DNA from: Chloroflexota bacterium
Lineage (GTDB): Bacteria; Chloroflexota; Anaerolineae; B4-G1; SLSP01
Assembly: GCA_022707665.1 (NCBI GenBank)
Contig: JAKJAE010000098.1
Span: 1 to 8,461, forward strand
DNA: 8,461 bases
Reading direction: 5' to 3'
Shown here: positions 6,681 to 8,461 of the stretch, one piece after another
How positions within the stretch are numbered: position 1 is the first letter of the stretch
Layout of the letters: each line of letters opens with the position of its first letter
Program-made: the position numbers and the translations under genes
The notes under the pieces: generated by a model
Seen by the model: only the letters and a program-made list of their open reading frames with translations
The model's database searches: none
What the model was told of the DNA's origin: nothing

Positions 6681-6709
6681 CTGACCGACCGGTACCGGTC
6701 TGACCGACC
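6681..6709. repeat. 14-bp palindrome inside a 10-bp direct repeat
   Basis: GACCGGTACCGGTC (6687-6700) is a perfect palindrome. CTGACCGACC occurs at 6681-6690 and again at 6700-6709, overlapping both ends of the palindrome. The arrangement resembles a dimeric regulator binding site, but it lies 33 nt after the surface-protein stop and over 300 nt before the nitroreductase start. Confidence 0.6.
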
Positions 6710-6741
6710 CGCGCCCGCGAGCCCCAAGGGCGCCTCTCAGG

Positions 6742-8461
6742 TCATCGGGGCCGGCGACGCTCATCCGCCACAGCGACTGCCAGGCCAAGGGCCGCCAGCA
6801 CGCCCGGCAGAAACGCCACAACGGCATTCCGAGCGCTCAGTGCGGTGTAACTCACCTCGGTAGGCGAGGCATCGTAGACCACGATGGTGCCATCTTCGTT
6901 GGAGGGGACATCCTCGACGCTCGCACGCGCCAGCCCTACCACGTTCGCCCCGCTCCCCACATCGCCGGCCTCTACGGTGTAGCTGGCGCTACAGACCATG
7001 CTCTCGCCTGGATCCAGGTAGTCGTCGAGGTCGCCCACCGTGCTCACCGCCGGGCACGTCACCGTCACCAGAGCATCGGTCACCATCACCGGTCCCAGCA
7101 GGGACGCTGATCCGCTATTGGTGACGGCGTAGCGATAGGTGAGGACGTCGCCCACGCTGTCATAGGTTGCCTGAAGAGCGGTTGCATCGAGCGTCAACCC
7201 CGTCGTGGCATACGTGGCGATGTCGCTGACCGGGTCAGTCTCGCTGCTGCCCACGATGGCGAGATTGGGGTGCACCCCAGGCTCAGCCACCACCGGCCCA
7301 AGGGTGCACGTGGCGAGATGTCCTTCATCGGCATCCGCCGCGGGCAGATCGAAGGGAGCCACCAGCGGCGCACCATCGCCATCGGCCCAACTGCACTCAA
7401 GGGATTCCAGCCCTGGGTCGCTCACCACCACGCCTGTCAGCGGCACGTCGCCAGTGTTCTCCACAGTGAGCCGGTACCAGACATCAGCGCCGGCAGCCAC
7501 GGCCACGAAACTGCGCCACGGCCCCGCCTGGGCACGCGCGATCTGCTTGGTGAATGCCAGACCGGGCCGTGCCGACCGGACCGTCAGTGCAGCGGTCGCG
7601 GTATCATCGCCACCGGCGACCTCCGCCGTCACCGCAGAAGTGGTATTGCTGTAGTCGCCGGGCACGGCAGCCGTGACCCGCACCTGCACTGTGCACGTTC
7701 CGCCCGGCGCGAGGGTGCCGTTGCTGAAGGTGAGCGTTCCTGCCCCGGGCGCAGGCGCGAAGGTCGCCGAGCCGCACCCGCTGGTCAGCACGCCGGGTTC
7801 GTCAGCCACGACCATGGCCCCGGGCGTGGTGGGCAGCGCGTCACTGAAGGTCACGCCCGCCAGCGCATCGTCCTCGTTAGGGTTCTCGATGATAAAGGTC
7901 AGGGTCGCCACCCCATCCTGAGCGACCGCAGCGGGCGTGAAGGCTTTGGCAATCGTAGGGGGGCGGAGCGCCGTGAGCGTGGCGGTGGCGAACCCGGTCG
8001 CCGCCTCGTTCACGCCCGTCTCCGCCGTCGCGACGAATCCGCTGGTATTCACGTGGGTGCCCCCCGTGAGGGCCACCACATCGACGCTGGCGGTGCACGA
8101 TCCCAGCGCCGGGATGCTGCCGCCGGCAAAGGTGAGGGCGCCGTCGCCTGCCGCAGGCGCCCAGCTGATAGCGCCCGCGCACGTCGTGGTTGAGTGAGGA
8201 GGATCGGCGACCTCGAGACCAGCCGGCAAGCTGTCGGCGAACCTTGCCCCGGTGAGCACGTTGGGGTTCGGGTTGGTGAGCGCAAAGGTAAGCCGCGAGA
8301 CACTCCCGACCGCGATCGGGTTGGGCGCAAACGTCTTGGTCAACACCGGATCATCGGGAACGCTGCACCCCGTCACCCGCACATTGTCCAGGTACATTAC
8401 GGCCCCTGTGGAAGACGGATTGCCGGTGTACTGCGCACTTACGGCATAGACGCGGAAGCGG
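6742..8461 (-). CDS. surface protein with DUF11-type repeat domains and C-terminal membrane anchor, N-terminus outside window
   Basis: The visible part is 572 residues; the frame is open to the window edge. The first residues (FRVYAVSAQYTG, then MYLDNVRVTGC) look like the last strands of a beta-jellyroll domain, so the ATG at 8397 is internal rather than the start. Four beta-sandwich repeats follow. Two are closely similar (about 36-165 and 166-295; compare TKTFAPNPIAVG with AKAFTPAAVAQDG, and FADSLPAGLEVAD with FSDALPTTPGAMVVAD). Two more diverged ones lie at about 296-420 and 421-530, with ENTGDVPLTGVVVSDPGL and TNSGSASLLGPVMVTDAL. They match the DUF11/conserved-repeat (TIGR01451) style of cell-surface proteins. 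The end is a hydrophobic helix (VVAFLPGVLAALGLAVAVA) plus a basic ERRRPR tail, so the protein is probably exported and held in the membrane. No catalytic motif is seen; an adhesive or structural role is an inference. Confidence 0.85.
   Translation of the reverse strand, partial: RFRVYAVSAQYTGNPSSTGAVMYLDNVRVTGCSVPDDPVLTKTFAPNPIAVGSVSRLTFALTNPNPNVLTGARFADSLPAGLEVADPPHSTTTCAGAISWAPAAGDGALTFAGGSIPALGSCTASVDVVALTGGTHVNTSGFVATAETGVNEAATGFATATLTALRPPTIAKAFTPAAVAQDGVATLTFIIENPNEDDALAGVTFSDALPTTPGAMVVADEPGVLTSGCGSATFAPAPGAGTLTFSNGTLAPGGTCTVQVRVTAAVPGDYSNTTSAVTAEVAGGDDTATAALTVRSARPGLAFTKQIARAQAGPWRSFVAVAAGADVWYRLTVENTGDVPLTGVVVSDPGLESLECSWADGDGAPLVAPFDLPAADADEGHLATCTLGPVVAEPGVHPNLAIVGSSETDPVSDIATYATTGLTLDATALQATYDSVGDVLTYRYAVTNSGSASLLGPVMVTDALVTVTCPAVSTVGDLDDYLDPGESMVCSASYTVEAGDVGSGANVVGLARASVEDVPSNEDGTIVVYDASPTEVSYTALSARNAVVAFLPGVLAALGLAVAVADERRRPR

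Larger units (their letters stand above)
6359..6741. other. 383-bp intergenic region without a convincing gene
   Basis: It lies between the stop of the repeat-domain surface protein and the nitroreductase start. The minus-strand frame stays open through most of it, but its translation is rich in Arg, Ala and Pro and has no recognisable domain. It holds the nitroreductase ribosome site, a modest promoter (6532-6503), an 11-bp inverted repeat (6593-6628) and a palindrome with flanking direct repeats (6681-6709). No canonical terminator with a U-run follows the upstream gene. Confidence 0.6.

Noticed and set aside
6359..6727. An N-terminal extension of the nitroreductase upstream of 6358
   Set aside because: The frame is open, but family homology begins at the ATG at 6358, which has AGGAGGTG directly before it. 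The extension has no protein-like pattern and contains inverted repeats.
6742..8397. A complete surface-protein gene starting at the ATG at 8397
   Set aside because: The frame continues upstream to the window edge with protein-like sequence (FRVYAVSAQYTG), and the ATG falls within a likely beta strand. The gene is therefore partial.

Overview
The window is GC-rich bacterial DNA, and every convincing gene lies on the minus strand, so it is read from high to low coordinates. A surface protein built of DUF11-type repeats and a pair of short 'GTAGGGGC...' hairpin repeats fit an uncultured Chloroflexota bacterium. That assignment is an inference from style, not from a marker gene.

In transcription order: (1) 8461-6742, the C-terminal 572 residues of a secreted or surface protein with four beta-sandwich repeat domains and a C-terminal membrane anchor; its N-terminus lies outside the window. 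(2) 6741-6359, a 383-bp gap with a likely promoter, a 14-bp palindrome flanked by 10-bp direct repeats, and an 11-bp inverted repeat. (3) A nitroreductase (6358-5573), then a carbon-nitrogen hydrolase (nitrilase superfamily, 5479-4724) 93 nt downstream in the same reading frame, probably one operon. (4) A G/C-rich hairpin, then an integral-membrane methyltransferase of the isoprenylcysteine carboxyl methyltransferase type (4570-3956). (5) A good sigma-70-like promoter (3809-3782) driving a P2-type cation ATPase (3736-1001). It has all core catalytic motifs but an in-frame TAG at codon 52. (6) A decayed DUF3788 gene (930-697) with an in-frame TAG and a 3' end replaced by two divergent 25-bp hairpin repeats. 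(7) The N-terminal 214 residues of an alpha/beta hydrolase (644 to the window edge).

The genes look like general metabolism and membrane functions: flavin-dependent reduction, amide or nitrile hydrolysis, ion pumping, methylation and esterase activity. They do not form an obvious dedicated system; no CRISPR, phage, transposase, tRNA or rRNA gene was seen. The most unusual points are the two in-frame amber codons in neighbouring genes, the altered ion-site residues of the ATPase, and the divergent hairpin-repeat pair at the point where the DUF3788 gene is broken.
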